Positions 18,255 through 27,064 are shown, counted from the stretch's first letter. The stretch is DNA of 64,000 nt from Desulfallas thermosapovorans DSM 6562 (GCF_008124625.1 NZ_VNHM01000002.1:62001-126000); one strand, 5' to 3'. The notes: generated by a model from the sequence alone, not told the origin. A program made the numbers and translations.

Positions 18255-18884
18255 TTAAGCGATGGTAATAGTTTTATACGGTCCTGTGAGCCAATTGTTT
18301 ATTTCGAACATATTGGATATGTTGCCCAGTAAAAGTTTATCTTTAATCCGGTAATATTCCAGACAGGTGCCGCAGGATAGCACGGCGGTGCCCGAGGCGT
18401 GTAGTTTTTCCAGTTGCTCCTGGACGGGGCTGCCCTCACAGGTTAAAAACACCCCGGTATTTAAAAATAACAACGCTGCCGGTGGCGGGGTCATGGCTGC
18501 CAGGGTGGTAAACAAGCTTTTTATCAGTACCTGCCCCAAATCCGGGGACCCCTGTCCCAGCGCGTTGGTGGTGATAAAATAAACCGGTCTGTCAGGGGAC
18601 GCATCCAAAGTGCGGGCGTTGTCCCCGGAGTGATTTGTAGCGGTTTGGCCTGTTGCGGGCGGGGCATCGCCACGGGTTATGGTCAAATAATATGCGCCGT
18701 CTTTTTGTTGTTCGCTCACCCGGCAGCCTGCGTTTTGGGCGAACAACATGACGTTTTGCCGGGCCACATCGTTGTCCACAATGGTGATGATGGTGCCGTC
18801 AGCTGTTTCCTCCAGAGCTTTTTTGGTGTTTATGACCGGGTTCGGACAGGCCAGTCCCCGGCAGTCCACTAATTTAGGGCTCAT
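18255..18884 (-). CDS. yedF: Selenium-metabolism sulfurtransferase-like protein YedF
   Basis: 209 aa. The N-terminal TusA/SirA-like domain has the persulfide motif CRGLACPNPV (Cys at about residue 8); a C-terminal DsrE-like domain carries VYFITTNALGQG and SCGTCLEYY. The two-domain form is typical of YedF, found next to selD in selenium-using bacteria; a role in handling selenium or sulfur for selenophosphate is inferred. ATG 18884 follows AAGGAGGC; the longer open frame upstream lacks homology. It lies 138 bases after selD on the same strand. Confidence 0.92.
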   Translation of the reverse strand: MSPKLVDCRGLACPNPVINTKKALEETADGTIITIVDNDVARQNVMLFAQNAGCRVSEQQKDGAYYLTITRGDAPPATGQTATNHSGDNARTLDASPDRPVYFITTNALGQGSPDLGQVLIKSLFTTLAAMTPPPAALLFLNTGVFLTCEGSPVQEQLEKLHASGTAVLSCGTCLEYYRIKDKLLLGNISNMFEINNWLTGPYKTITIA

Positions 18885-19022
18885 GCTATTGCCTCCTTGT
18901 GAGCTTGAACTGGTTTTAAATGGGCTGTTAGAAAAGTCCGTGCCAAATCCACTTATAATTTCTACGTTGGCTGGTTTTTGCGGTGCCCGCCAAAGCCTGC
19001 TTTTCAAACAAACTCTAAAGTA

Positions 19023-20084
19023 CTATAAAGGCCTATCAGGCAGTTTCATGACACTAATCAGTTTTTCCCCGGGCGGCACTACCCGGCCTATCACAGCCGC
19101 TGTTACGCCTCTTTCCACTAGCTCCGCCACCAGCCGGTTCGCTGCCGCTTCCTTTACGGCAATGAGCAATCCGCCCGAGGTTTGGGGATCAAAAAGTATC
19201 ATTTGTTCTTCCGGCCTCAGCGATGTGTCAAGGGCTATTTGATCACCCAGGTGGTTTTTATTGTCGTAGGCGCCTCCCGGTATAATACCCATGCGGGCCA
19301 TCGCCGTTGTTTCCGGCAGCAACGGCACGGCGGAAAAATAAATTTCGAGGCTTACTTTACTGGCCGCGGCCATTTCGGCGGCGTGTCCCAGCAGGCCAAA
19401 TCCGGTGATGTCGGTACAGGCGCTGGCGCGGTTGCGCCGCATGGCCATAGAAGCTTCGCTATTTAATGCGGACATGCATTGTACTGCCTTTTCCACGCTT
19501 GCGGTGGATATCAGGCCGGCTTTGATGGCGGTATTGATAATACCGGTGCCCAGGGGTTTGGTTAATACTAAACAATCTCCGGGCCGGGCGGTGGCGTTGG
19601 AAATAATACCCTCGGGTGCTGCCAGGCCGGTCACCGCCAGCCCGTATTTGGGTTCATCATCGCGGACCGTGTGTCCCCCGGCAATAATACCGCCCGCTTC
19701 CACCACTTTGTCGGCCCCGCCCTTTAAGATTTCCTCCAGTATGGCGGTGTGCAGGCAATCAGGAAAGCATACTATATTTAATGCCAAAAGCGGTTTGCCT
19801 CCCATGGCATAAATATCACTCAGGGCGTTGGCGGCGGCAATTTGGCCGAACAGATAGGGATCATCCACCATGGGGGTGAAGAAATCCACGGTTTGTATTA
19901 AGGCCTGGTGCTCATTCAGGCGGTATACCGCGGCGTCATCCGAAGTGTCAAGCCCCACCAAAAGACCCGGGTCACTGGATACGGGTAAGTGTCGCAGTAC
20001 CTGCGACAGGGTATGCGGCCCTATTTTAGCCGCTCACCCGGGTGTCTTGGCCAGGGCGGTAAGCTTTATCGCGTTATCAGACAT
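19023..20084 (-). CDS. selD: Selenide, water dikinase SelD (selenocysteine-containing)
   Basis: Makes selenophosphate from selenide and ATP for selenocysteine and selenouridine synthesis. The frame opens at ATG 20084 (AAAGGAGG upstream) and contains one in-frame TGA at 20036-20034, codon 17, in the context KTPG-U-AAKIGP. This is exactly where SelD has its catalytic Cys or Sec. With read-through the protein is 353 aa, the family length; without it the normal N terminus is lost. Downstream VGLDTSDDAAVY, AANALSDIYAMGG and GGHTVRDDEPKYG are conserved. A SECIS-like hairpin follows the TGA. Reading the TGA as stop would wrongly give a 312-aa fragment starting at 19961. Confidence 0.95.
19990..20033 (-). 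promoter_or_regulatory. SECIS element of selD
   Basis: After the UGA at 20036-20034, 25 bases lead to a perfect stem TGTCGCAG / CTGCGACA (20008-20001 and 19997-19990). The apical GCAGGTACTGC closely resembles the E. coli fdhF SECIS tip (GCAGGUCUGC). UGA to loop is about 32 bases, within the range known for bacterial SECIS. A smaller GCGGC/GCCGC helix starts directly after the UGA. Confidence 0.85.
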
Positions 20085-20358
20085 AGCCTGTGGGCCTCCT
20101 TTAATATAGCATGCCACCTAACGGGCATAAAATTAACATTATATTCACGGGGCATGTCAGTGGAATATTCTGTTCATATTTAATAAATCCTTTATGGAAA
20201 TGATAAAATAATTTTATAGAACGGGTATCAGCAAAAAAATATGCTTATTTTTAAGTGTGCAGGCTATAAAAAAAATAGTAAAGGTATACATTAAAGATAC
20301 AGGTTATGATAAAATTTGAAGGTAAATTAGTTTAACGATATATAAGGAGGAAATAACA

Positions 20359-20700
20359 TTGCAACCATTTGAAGTTATTATTTTCGGTTTAAATGCTCCC
20401 ACGCCCCATGTTGGCTGAGGCCCCAGGCCCTCCGCAGGTTGCGGATCAGAAAAGACCATGAAACAAGAGGCCGAGGAATTAGGCATTGCCTTAAAAGGGA
20501 GTTTTGGCGACGAAGTTAATGTGAAATTCGTGGATGTTTCCACCGAGGCAGTGAAGGATTATCCCAAAATCGAATCTATTTTACCCCGGGTGCGTTTGCC
20601 CCTTACGGTGATTAACGATGAACCTCGCTTCCACGGTGGCATATCTGCCGAAGTTATTTCGGATGCCTTGCGGGATATGCAGAAAAAACAGAACAATTAA
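20359..20700 (+). CDS. Thioredoxin-fold selenoprotein (YuzD-like), in-frame UGA
   Basis: A 113-aa reading frame is obtained only if TGA 20416-20418 (codon 20) is read as selenocysteine. TTG 20359 lies eight bases after ATAAGGAGG. The N terminus is a beta strand (FEVIIFGL), then VG-U-GPRPSAGCGSEKTM, giving a Sec-x7-Cys pair, then a helix, FVDVST and a probable cis-proline segment RLPLTVIND, an order typical of thioredoxin/YuzD-like proteins. A SECIS-like hairpin begins 12 bases after the TGA. It is divergent from selD. A redox or selenium-handling role is inference; without Sec decoding only an 80-aa piece from 20458 would be called. Confidence 0.85.
20419..20445 (+). promoter_or_regulatory. 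SECIS element of the thioredoxin-like selenoprotein
   Basis: Directly after the TGA, 12 bases lead to the perfect stem TCCGCA / TGCGGA (20431-20436 and 20440-20445) with loop GGT. The UGA-to-loop distance of 18 bases and the GCAGGTTGC tip match bacterial SECIS elements and the selD element of this window. Confidence 0.85.
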
Positions 20701-20756
20701 ATTAATAGCGTGCAGGTCAAATAATGGCATATTTAACCAGACAGCCGTTATTTTTC

Positions 20757-20797
20757 CCCTCCCCGCCGCATAAATTAGTGGCGAGGAGGGATTTTTT
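20757..20797 (+). promoter_or_regulatory. Hairpin covering the yqfC ribosome binding site (terminator-like)
   Basis: CCCTCCCCGCC (20757-20767) pairs with GGCGAGGAGGG (20780-20790), one mismatch, 12-base loop, then ATTTTTT and the ATG at 20798. The 3' arm is the ribosome binding site of yqfC. It can work as terminator of the upstream selenoprotein gene, as a translation block for yqfC, or both. Confidence 0.6.
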
Positions 20798-21082
20798 ATG
20801 GCCTGGAAGGACTTGAAAAACAAAGTTAAAAGACAATTTTCAGATTACCTGGAATTACCGGGGGATATTATGCTGGATTTGCCCAAAATCGTGTTAGTGG
20901 GTAACCTGCAGGTATTTATCGAAAATCATCGCGGTATTCAGGAATATAACCCCCACTTGGTGCGGGTGGTGGTCAGCGACAAAGTGATCGAGGTGACCGG
21001 TGAAAACTTGACCCTGCGCAATATTATGCCTGACGAAATATGCGTGGAGGGGCAAATAACCGGCCTTACTTTTCTAAGTTAG
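20798..21082 (+). CDS. yqfC: Sporulation protein YqfC
   Basis: 94-aa YabP/YqfC family protein; in Bacillus it is made in the mother cell under sigma-E. LELPGDIMLDLPKIVLVGNLQVFIENHRGI is the recognisable core (given here as LELPGDIMLDLPKI and the next strand). ATG 20798 is the first start after GAGGAGGG. It is followed 11 bases later by yqfD, the standard pair. Confidence 0.92.
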   Translation: MAWKDLKNKVKRQFSDYLELPGDIMLDLPKIVLVGNLQVFIENHRGIQEYNPHLVRVVVSDKVIEVTGENLTLRNIMPDEICVEGQITGLTFLS

Positions 21083-21093
21083 GGGGGTGGAGA

Positions 21094-22362
21094 ATGTTTT
21101 TCAAGCTGTTAAATTATTTAGACGGTTATGTAACTATTACCCTCCCCGAGGAATGCCTGGAAAAGTTCGTCAACCTGGCCACCACCCGGGGTATTTATCT
21201 CTGGGGAATCACAGGTGCCATCGGAGAACGGGTGGCGCTAAATGTACGGCGCAGGGATGTACAACCCTTGCGTCATGTGGCCCGTATGACACGCTGCCGG
21301 TTTCAAATTATGCACCGGTACGGTTTACCATTTTATGCCGGCAGGTTGCGTCGCCGCCGGGCGTTGGTGGGCGGGGCACTGTTTTTTGTCGTTGTACTGT
21401 ATGCACTATCTTCTTTTGTATGGTTTATTGACATAACAGGCAATAATGCAGTGGATGATGAAAAAATAGCCGGGGTTCTCCGCAAAGCCGGCCTGCATCG
21501 CGGGGTGCCCAGGTGGTCTTTGGATACGGCGAAACTGGAAAAGGCGGTTATGCAGCAGGTGGGCGGCCTGGCATGGGTAGGTGTGACTGTTGATGGGACA
21601 AGGGTGGTTGTTAAAGTGGTGGAAAAGGTATTACCACCCGATAACGGAGAACATCCCGTAGACCTGGTGGCCAAAAAGGACGGTCTCATTAAAGAAATAC
21701 TGGTACTTTCCGGTCACCCGCTGGTTCAGGAGGGGGACACAGTAACCGCCGGTCAGGTTTTAATTTCGGCGGCTATACCTCCCCCGGAAATTGATGAAGA
21801 AGATGAAAATAATGCTGATATGCCGGAAGAGGATGAGCAGCGGCCGCCGGTGCAGTATGTGCATGCCCGGGGTATTGTTCGGGCCCGGGTATGGTATGAT
21901 GACTATAAAGAAATCAAACTGGAGGAAAAGATAACCAGGCCCACCGGGCGGGAGATTACCAAACTTTGCATGAAAATCGGGGGCAAGGAAATAATTTTAA
22001 TGGGTCCCCGGCAAGTGCCCTATACTCATTATGCTGAACACGCCGAAGTTAAAAGGCTGCCCCAATGGAGGAATATTAATGTACCCGTCGAATTTATAAC
22101 GGTTAAATATGTAGAACAAGATATTTATATTAATAAAATAAGCCGGGCCGAGGCCCGTGACCTGGCCGGTGACCGGGCAATGGAGGAATTGCGTGGCAGG
22201 ATGCCCGGTAATGTTAAAATATTGCAAACAAAATTGCAGGAAGTGAAGACCGCCAGTGAAGAGGATATTGTCCGGGTTCGGCTCCAGGTGGAAACGCTGG
22301 AGGAAATAACTGTGGAAAAACCTCATCAACCGGGTGGAGGAGGCTCTGGTATTGACGGATAA
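21094..22362 (+). CDS. yqfD: Sporulation protein YqfD
   Basis: Mother-cell sporulation membrane protein, 422 aa. One transmembrane helix near residues 90-112 (ALVGGALFFVVVLYALSS) separates an N-terminal cytosolic part from a large outer region with VTVDGTRVVVKVVEK and an acidic insert (DEEDENNADMPEEDEQ). ATG 21094 follows GGGGGGTGGAG. Its 3' end overlaps the phoH start. Exact function unknown beyond the sporulation association. Confidence 0.92.
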   Translation: MFFKLLNYLDGYVTITLPEECLEKFVNLATTRGIYLWGITGAIGERVALNVRRRDVQPLRHVARMTRCRFQIMHRYGLPFYAGRLRRRRALVGGALFFVVVLYALSSFVWFIDITGNNAVDDEKIAGVLRKAGLHRGVPRWSLDTAKLEKAVMQQVGGLAWVGVTVDGTRVVVKVVEKVLPPDNGEHPVDLVAKKDGLIKEILVLSGHPLVQEGDTVTAGQVLISAAIPPPEIDEEDENNADMPEEDEQRPPVQYVHARGIVRARVWYDDYKEIKLEEKITRPTGREITKLCMKIGGKEIILMGPRQVPYTHYAEHAEVKRLPQWRNINVPVEFITVKYVEQDIYINKISRAEARDLAGDRAMEELRGRMPGNVKILQTKLQEVKTASEEDIVRVRLQVETLEEITVEKPHQPGGGGSGIDG

Positions 22363-23347
22363 TACAGGTGCACGGGTAACGGAAACCAGAATTATAATTG
22401 ATGATATTGGTGCTGCGGCAGAAATATTTGGCAAACATGATGAGAACTTGTCTTTGGTGGAAAACTCGATGGGGGTGAAAATGGTAGCCCGGGGTGAAGA
22501 GCTGGTCATCATGGGACAAAGTGAACAGGTGCAAAAAACAAGAAAAATAATTGAACAGTTACAGGAATATTACCAGGCCGGCAACCGGTTGACCAAACAC
22601 GAGATCAATTATGCCATTAAGTCGGTAAATTCCGGCCATGCCGGAGCGCTGACCGGACTGGCCAGGGATGTGGTACTGGTAACAGCCCGGGGTAAAAAAA
22701 TTAAACCAAAAACAATAGGCCAGCAGCAATATATCGAGAAGTTGCATAAACATGACGTGGTATTCGCCCTGGGACCCGCCGGTACGGGTAAAACATACCT
22801 GGCGGTGGTGATGGCGGTAAGGGAACTGCGCAACCGGGCTGTGAACAGAATAGTGCTGACCAGGCCGGCGGTGGAGGCGGGTGAGAAGCTCGGGTTTTTA
22901 CCCGGCGATCTGCAGGAAAAGGTGGATCCATACCTGCGGCCATTGTATGATAGCCTTTATGATGTGCTGGGTATTGAAAATACCCAAAAATACCTGGAGC
23001 GGCAGGTTATTGAAATCGCACCCCTGGCTTACATGCGGGGTAGGACGCTGGACGATTCTTTTGTTATTTTAGACGAGGCCCAAAATACCACCCCCGAACA
23101 AATGAAAATGTTTCTAACCCGGTTGGGGTTCGGCTCCCGGGCGGTGATTACCGGCGATGAAACCCAGGTGGACCTGCCCAGGGGACAACAATCGGGATTG
23201 GTGCACGCTCGTCAAGTGCTTGATGGTATCGAGGGGATAGCTTTTCATCATTTTACCGGTGAGGACATTGTCAGACATCCTTTGGTCCAGCGAATAGTCC
23301 AGGCTTATGAGGAAAAAGGTGCTTTGGCGGAAAGAACTGAGGTGTGA
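22352..23347 (+). CDS. phoH: PhoH family ATPase (PhoH-like, YbeZ)
   Basis: Cytosolic ATPase related to superfamily I helicases, linked to RNA and ribosome metabolism together with YbeY. About 331 aa. Walker A is GPAGTGKTYLA and Walker B is FVILDEAQNTT; the N terminus has a KH-like domain (LVIMGQSEQVQKTRKII). TTG 22352 is chosen because GGAGGAGG (22337-22344) is spaced correctly; GTG 22334 is the longer alternative. It overlaps the yqfD stop by 11 bases and precedes yqfF and ybeY. Confidence 0.93.
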   Translation: MTDNTGARVTETRIIIDDIGAAAEIFGKHDENLSLVENSMGVKMVARGEELVIMGQSEQVQKTRKIIEQLQEYYQAGNRLTKHEINYAIKSVNSGHAGALTGLARDVVLVTARGKKIKPKTIGQQQYIEKLHKHDVVFALGPAGTGKTYLAVVMAVRELRNRAVNRIVLTRPAVEAGEKLGFLPGDLQEKVDPYLRPLYDSLYDVLGIENTQKYLERQVIEIAPLAYMRGRTLDDSFVILDEAQNTTPEQMKMFLTRLGFGSRAVITGDETQVDLPRGQQSGLVHARQVLDGIEGIAFHHFTGEDIVRHPLVQRIVQAYEEKGALAERTEV

Positions 23348-23352
23348 TATAA

Positions 23353-25536
23353 ATGTTTTCTCTGGGTGCGGTAAGGGGAAAACTGGCGGATAGCTTAAAC
23401 CGGCTGGTCGGCAAGCGCAAAGTGCGCAGGGGGATGGCCGCTGGTTTGTTTTTTGTGTTGCTGACTTTACTTATTTCCGTGGAGTTTATGCCCCAAAGGG
23501 TTAACCTGGTGGTGGGACAGGTTTCGCCCACCAATGTTTTTGCCCCTCGCAGCGTGATCTTTCAAGACAAGGTAAAAACCGAGGAGGCCAAAAATTTAGC
23601 GGCCAACCAGGTGGAACAGCAATATATTACCGACCCGCGGGTAAGCGTGGATGTGCAACAGAACATTTCCACGCTGGTAAATACCATCGGTGAGATACAA
23701 ATGGATGCCGGGCTAGATGAAAGCGAAAAAATAGCCAGGCTGGAAGAGGAAATCCCCTTCAGCCTGCCCGGTGATGTTCTTACCACACTGGCCATCCCTG
23801 ATCCGGGAAGCCTGGAGCGGGTGAGAAACAGTCTGACCTCTATGATAGCCAGGGCTATGGAGGCAAGGGAGGGTATAACCCAGGAAAATATTAAAAATGT
23901 GGAAAACTACCTGGTGAGTGAGGTTAATAATTTACAGTTGAATAGCTCCTATAAAACGCTGGCGGCGGAAATGGTGAGCTATTACCTGCGCCCTAATAAA
24001 TTCTTTGACATCGATAAAACCCAGCGTTTGCAGCAGGCGGCCCGGGAGGCGGTACCCCCGGTGATGGTGACCATTAAGGAAAGGGAAAAGATTATCGGTG
24101 TGGGGGAGATAGTCACCGAGGAACATATTGCCAAGCTGGAGGCACTGGGTCTCTCCCGTCCCATTTTGCCGGTTTCCTCCATTTTGGGTTCGGCCTTGCT
24201 GGTGGCCCTGTTGATGTTGGTGGTTCTTTTTTACCTTTACCAGCAAAACAGGGAAATATATAATCATGCCGGCCATTTATATTTGATGGGTATCATTGTA
24301 ATTGGTGTGCTGGGCGTATCCAAGGCTATCATTGCCATTAACATCACCCAGTGGCCTGAATTCGGGGCTCTTTTGGCTTACGTCGCCCCCATTGCCACGG
24401 CGGGTATGCTCATCGCCATTCTATTGGATTCCCGTTTGGCCGTCCTGGTGGTGGCCATTATGAGTTTTTTACTGGCCATTATGACCGGTGGTCAGATCAG
24501 GTTCGCCGCGGTGGCCCTTATCGGCGGTTTTACCGGCGTTTACGGGGTGAGCAAGCTCAGCCAGCGGGGTGATATGGCCCGGGCCGGTTTTTATACCGGT
24601 GCGGCCAATGTGGCGGCTATTTTTACCATGGGATTGGTGGATGGCACACCCACTGGCCTATTGATTACCTCCAGCCTGGTACTGGGTACCGTCAACGGCA
24701 TACTATCCTCCATTTTGACCAACGGGGCCATACCCTATCTGGAAAGTGCCTTTGGTATTACCTCTTCCGTGCGCCTTTTAGAATTGTCCAACCCCGGCAA
24801 CCCGCTTTTGCGACGCCTGCAAATCGAGGCACCGGGCACCTATCATCATAGTTTGCTGGTGGGTAACCTGGCCGAGGCGGCAGCGGACGCGGTGGGGGGA
24901 GACACCCTTATGGTACGGGTGGCGGCCTATTATCACGATATCGGAAAAATAAAACGTCCCTATTTCTTTATTGAAAACCAGATGGGGGGGGAAAATCCCC
25001 ATGACAAAATAGCGCCCACTTTAAGCACCCTTATTTTGACTTCCCATGTCAAAGACGGGGTGGAACTGGCCCGGGAGCACAAATTGCCCCTGGGCATTAC
25101 TGAAATAATCGAACAGCACCATGGTAATAGTTTATGCAGTTTCTTTTACCACAAGGCGACGGAAAATAATAAAAATGAAAGCGTGTCCGAAGATGACTTC
25201 AGGTATGAAGGACCCAAGCCCCAAACCAAGGAAGCAGCCATTGTGATGCTTGCCGATGCGGTGGAGGCGGCGGTTCGTTCCATGCCAAACCGTACCCCCG
25301 GCCGGGTGGAGGGGATGGTGCGCAAAATAATCAAGGACAAGCTTATGGACGAGCAACTTGACGAATGTGACCTCACATTGAAGGACCTAAATATTATAGC
25401 CGGCGCATTTTTAAGGGTGCTGTCAGGAATATTTCATAACAGGATAGAATACCCGGATATGAGCAAGGAAATGGAAAGAAGGAATAGTAAACGCGCCGGT
25501 AATCGCAAACAATCTGCGGGAAAAGGTACCGGTTGA
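23353..25536 (+). CDS. pgpH: 7TM-HD phosphohydrolase, PgpH-type c-di-AMP phosphodiesterase (YqfF)
   Basis: Membrane HD-domain protein; relatives hydrolyse c-di-AMP. 727 aa: one N-terminal helix (28-47), an extracellular 7TMR-HDED domain (about 60-275), seven transmembrane helices (about 280-480) and a cytosolic HD domain. Metal ligands are seen as GTYHHSLLVGNLAE, YYHDIGKIKRP and EHHGNSL-type residues (IIEQHHGNSL). ATG 23353 is five bases after the phoH stop. It sits in the conserved phoH-yqfF-ybeY order. Confidence 0.93.
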   Translation: MFSLGAVRGKLADSLNRLVGKRKVRRGMAAGLFFVLLTLLISVEFMPQRVNLVVGQVSPTNVFAPRSVIFQDKVKTEEAKNLAANQVEQQYITDPRVSVDVQQNISTLVNTIGEIQMDAGLDESEKIARLEEEIPFSLPGDVLTTLAIPDPGSLERVRNSLTSMIARAMEAREGITQENIKNVENYLVSEVNNLQLNSSYKTLAAEMVSYYLRPNKFFDIDKTQRLQQAAREAVPPVMVTIKEREKIIGVGEIVTEEHIAKLEALGLSRPILPVSSILGSALLVALLMLVVLFYLYQQNREIYNHAGHLYLMGIIVIGVLGVSKAIIAINITQWPEFGALLAYVAPIATAGMLIAILLDSRLAVLVVAIMSFLLAIMTGGQIRFAAVALIGGFTGVYGVSKLSQRGDMARAGFYTGAANVAAIFTMGLVDGTPTGLLITSSLVLGTVNGILSSILTNGAIPYLESAFGITSSVRLLELSNPGNPLLRRLQIEAPGTYHHSLLVGNLAEAAADAVGGDTLMVRVAAYYHDIGKIKRPYFFIENQMGGENPHDKIAPTLSTLILTSHVKDGVELAREHKLPLGITEIIEQHHGNSLCSFFYHKATENNKNESVSEDDFRYEGPKPQTKEAAIVMLADAVEAAVRSMPNRTPGRVEGMVRKIIKDKLMDEQLDECDLTLKDLNIIAGAFLRVLSGIFHNRIEYPDMSKEMERRNSKRAGNRKQSAGKGTG

Positions 25537-25600
25537 TTAAGTTTTAAGTAGAGGTTGATATTTTTTACGGGTTACTGGGAATGGAAAGGAGAAAACTTAA

Positions 25601-26095
25601 GTGCCGGTATTAATAAACAATATACAGGAAAAGGTACCAGTTGGTCCTGACCTGGAGCAATTGCTCACCCGGGTGGTGGCTTGGGCCCTTGAGGAGCACG
25701 ACATACCTGAAAACGTCGAGGTGAGTCTGGTATTCGTGGATGATGATTATATTGCTGGTTTAAACCGGCAATACCGGGGCGTTGACGGTCCCACGGACGT
25801 GCTGAGCTTCGCCATGCTGGAAGGTCCCGCCATGCCCGGGGATGAAGACGAACCCATGCTGGGTGATGTGGTGATATCTTTGGAAACCGCCCGGCGCCAG
25901 GCCGCTGAATACGGTCATAGTTTTACCCGGGAGGTAGCCTACCTGACCGTACACGGTGTGTTGCACCTGCTGGGTTATGACCACGGGGACCGGCCCGGCA
26001 AACAAAAAATGCGCGTACAGGAGGAAAACATCCTGACCAAAGCGGGCCTTCCCGCATCCAATGGCACTACCACCCCCGGTGGTGCCGGGTGTTGA
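25601..26095 (+). CDS. ybeY: Endoribonuclease / rRNA maturation factor YbeY
   Basis: Zinc-dependent RNase needed for 16S rRNA 3'-end processing and ribosome quality control. 164 aa; metal motif HGVLHLLGYDH at residues 118-128, preceded by TDVLSFAM and LGDVVISLETA. GTG 25601 follows AAAGGAG. The last ten residues (NGTTTPGGAGC) come from a repeat shared with the end of prmA. Confidence 0.95.
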   Translation: MPVLINNIQEKVPVGPDLEQLLTRVVAWALEEHDIPENVEVSLVFVDDDYIAGLNRQYRGVDGPTDVLSFAMLEGPAMPGDEDEPMLGDVVISLETARRQAAEYGHSFTREVAYLTVHGVLHLLGYDHGDRPGKQKMRVQEENILTKAGLPASNGTTTPGGAGC

Positions 26096-26168
26096 AAGTC
26101 TGGAGGAAATATTTTTATATGTTTTGCGCCCTGGAAAGGCATGCCCATAAGCTTGAATGGTTGAAAGA
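26064..26168 (+). repeat. Dispersed repeat, copy B (ybeY 3' end and downstream)
   Basis: Shares with 10622-10730 the blocks GGYRYTACCACC, GGTGCCGGG, TTGAAAGTCTG, GGAAAGGCATGC and TTGAA-GGTT in the same order, covering the last codons of the gene and ~70 bases beyond. Confidence 0.65.
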
Positions 26169-26306
26169 TAACATGCCCGGCAAGGGGACTGAATTGCCGC
26201 CGCTTGAGGTGGGACTTGAACCAGGCGTTGAACGGTTAAAAGCCGGGCATTGAAGTTGACATTAGCTATGTTGTAAAAGAACTATTTTGTAAAGAGGTGA
26301 TGGCGG

Positions 26307-26657
26307 TTGTTCAGCCTGCTGCGCAGCTTTCGCTGGGCCATAAGCGGTATACTTTACGCTGTGAGTACCCAGCGTAATATGAAAATTCACCTGCTGGCAG
26401 CGCTAGTGGCAGCGGCCGCCGGTTTGTACTTGAAACTGCCACCGGGAGAGTTGGTGCTGCTTGCCGTAACGATATTTATGGTGCTGGCTGCGGAAATGTT
26501 CAATACAGCCCTGGAGGCGGTGGTGGATTTGGTGTCCCCCCGGCAACACCGGCTGGCCCGAATTGCTAAAGATGTGGCTGCCGGTGCTGTGTTGCTTACT
26601 GCATTAAATGCACTGGTAGTGGCTTATTTATTAATTTGGCCCCGTTTGCGGGTTTAA
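26307..26657 (+). CDS. dgkA: Undecaprenol / diacylglycerol kinase DgkA
   Basis: Small integral membrane kinase, in Firmicutes mostly phosphorylating undecaprenol for cell-wall synthesis. 116 aa, three transmembrane helices, signature AAEMFNTALEAVVDLVSP. TTG 26307 follows AGAGGTGAT (26293-26301); an ATG at 26300 is out of frame. cdd starts 15 bases downstream. Confidence 0.93.
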   Translation: MFSLLRSFRWAISGILYAVSTQRNMKIHLLAALVAAAAGLYLKLPPGELVLLAVTIFMVLAAEMFNTALEAVVDLVSPRQHRLARIAKDVAAGAVLLTALNALVVAYLLIWPRLRV

Positions 26658-26671
26658 GGAGAGGAGAGGGA

Positions 26672-27064
26672 ATGAAACCGGAACAATTGGTTGCCCTGGC
26701 TTTGGAAGCCCGGCAAAATGCCTACGTGCCTTATTCAAATTTTGCGGTGGGTGCGGCGCTTCTTACAACCGGTGGCAGGGTATATACCGGTTGCAACGTG
26801 GAAAACTCATCCTATGGTCTGACAGTCTGTGCGGAACGGGTAGCTCTATTTACTGCTGTAGCCAATGGAGAACGTAAATTTGCCGCGCTGGCGGTGGCCG
26901 CCGGCACCGAGGAATACTGCAGTCCGTGCGGGGCCTGCCGTCAGGTGCTGGCTGAGTTTGACACCGGTACCAGGGTATATCTGGCCAACCGGCATGGTGC
27001 ATACCGGGAAACAACTGTCGCGGAATTACTACCCTCGGCTTTTTCGCTGAGCACACGTATTTAA
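26672..27064 (+). CDS. cdd: Cytidine deaminase
   Basis: Deaminates cytidine and deoxycytidine in pyrimidine salvage. 130 aa, homotetrameric type. NVENSSYG, the zinc and catalytic motif CAERVAL and PCGACRQVLAEF are complete. ATG 26672 follows AGGAGAGGG; the frame open to 26636 overlaps dgkA and is not needed. It lies between dgkA and era, as in many Firmicutes. Confidence 0.96.
   Translation: MKPEQLVALALEARQNAYVPYSNFAVGAALLTTGGRVYTGCNVENSSYGLTVCAERVALFTAVANGERKFAALAVAAGTEEYCSPCGACRQVLAEFDTGTRVYLANRHGAYRETTVAELLPSAFSLSTRI

Noticed and set aside
18748-19242. 164-aa plus-strand frame
   Set aside because: Antisense to the yedF start and selD end, no family resemblance.
19023-19961. selD as a 312-aa N-terminally truncated gene or pseudogene
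   Set aside because: The TGA falls at the catalytic Sec/Cys codon, the frame continues upstream to a proper start with ribosome site, and a SECIS hairpin follows.
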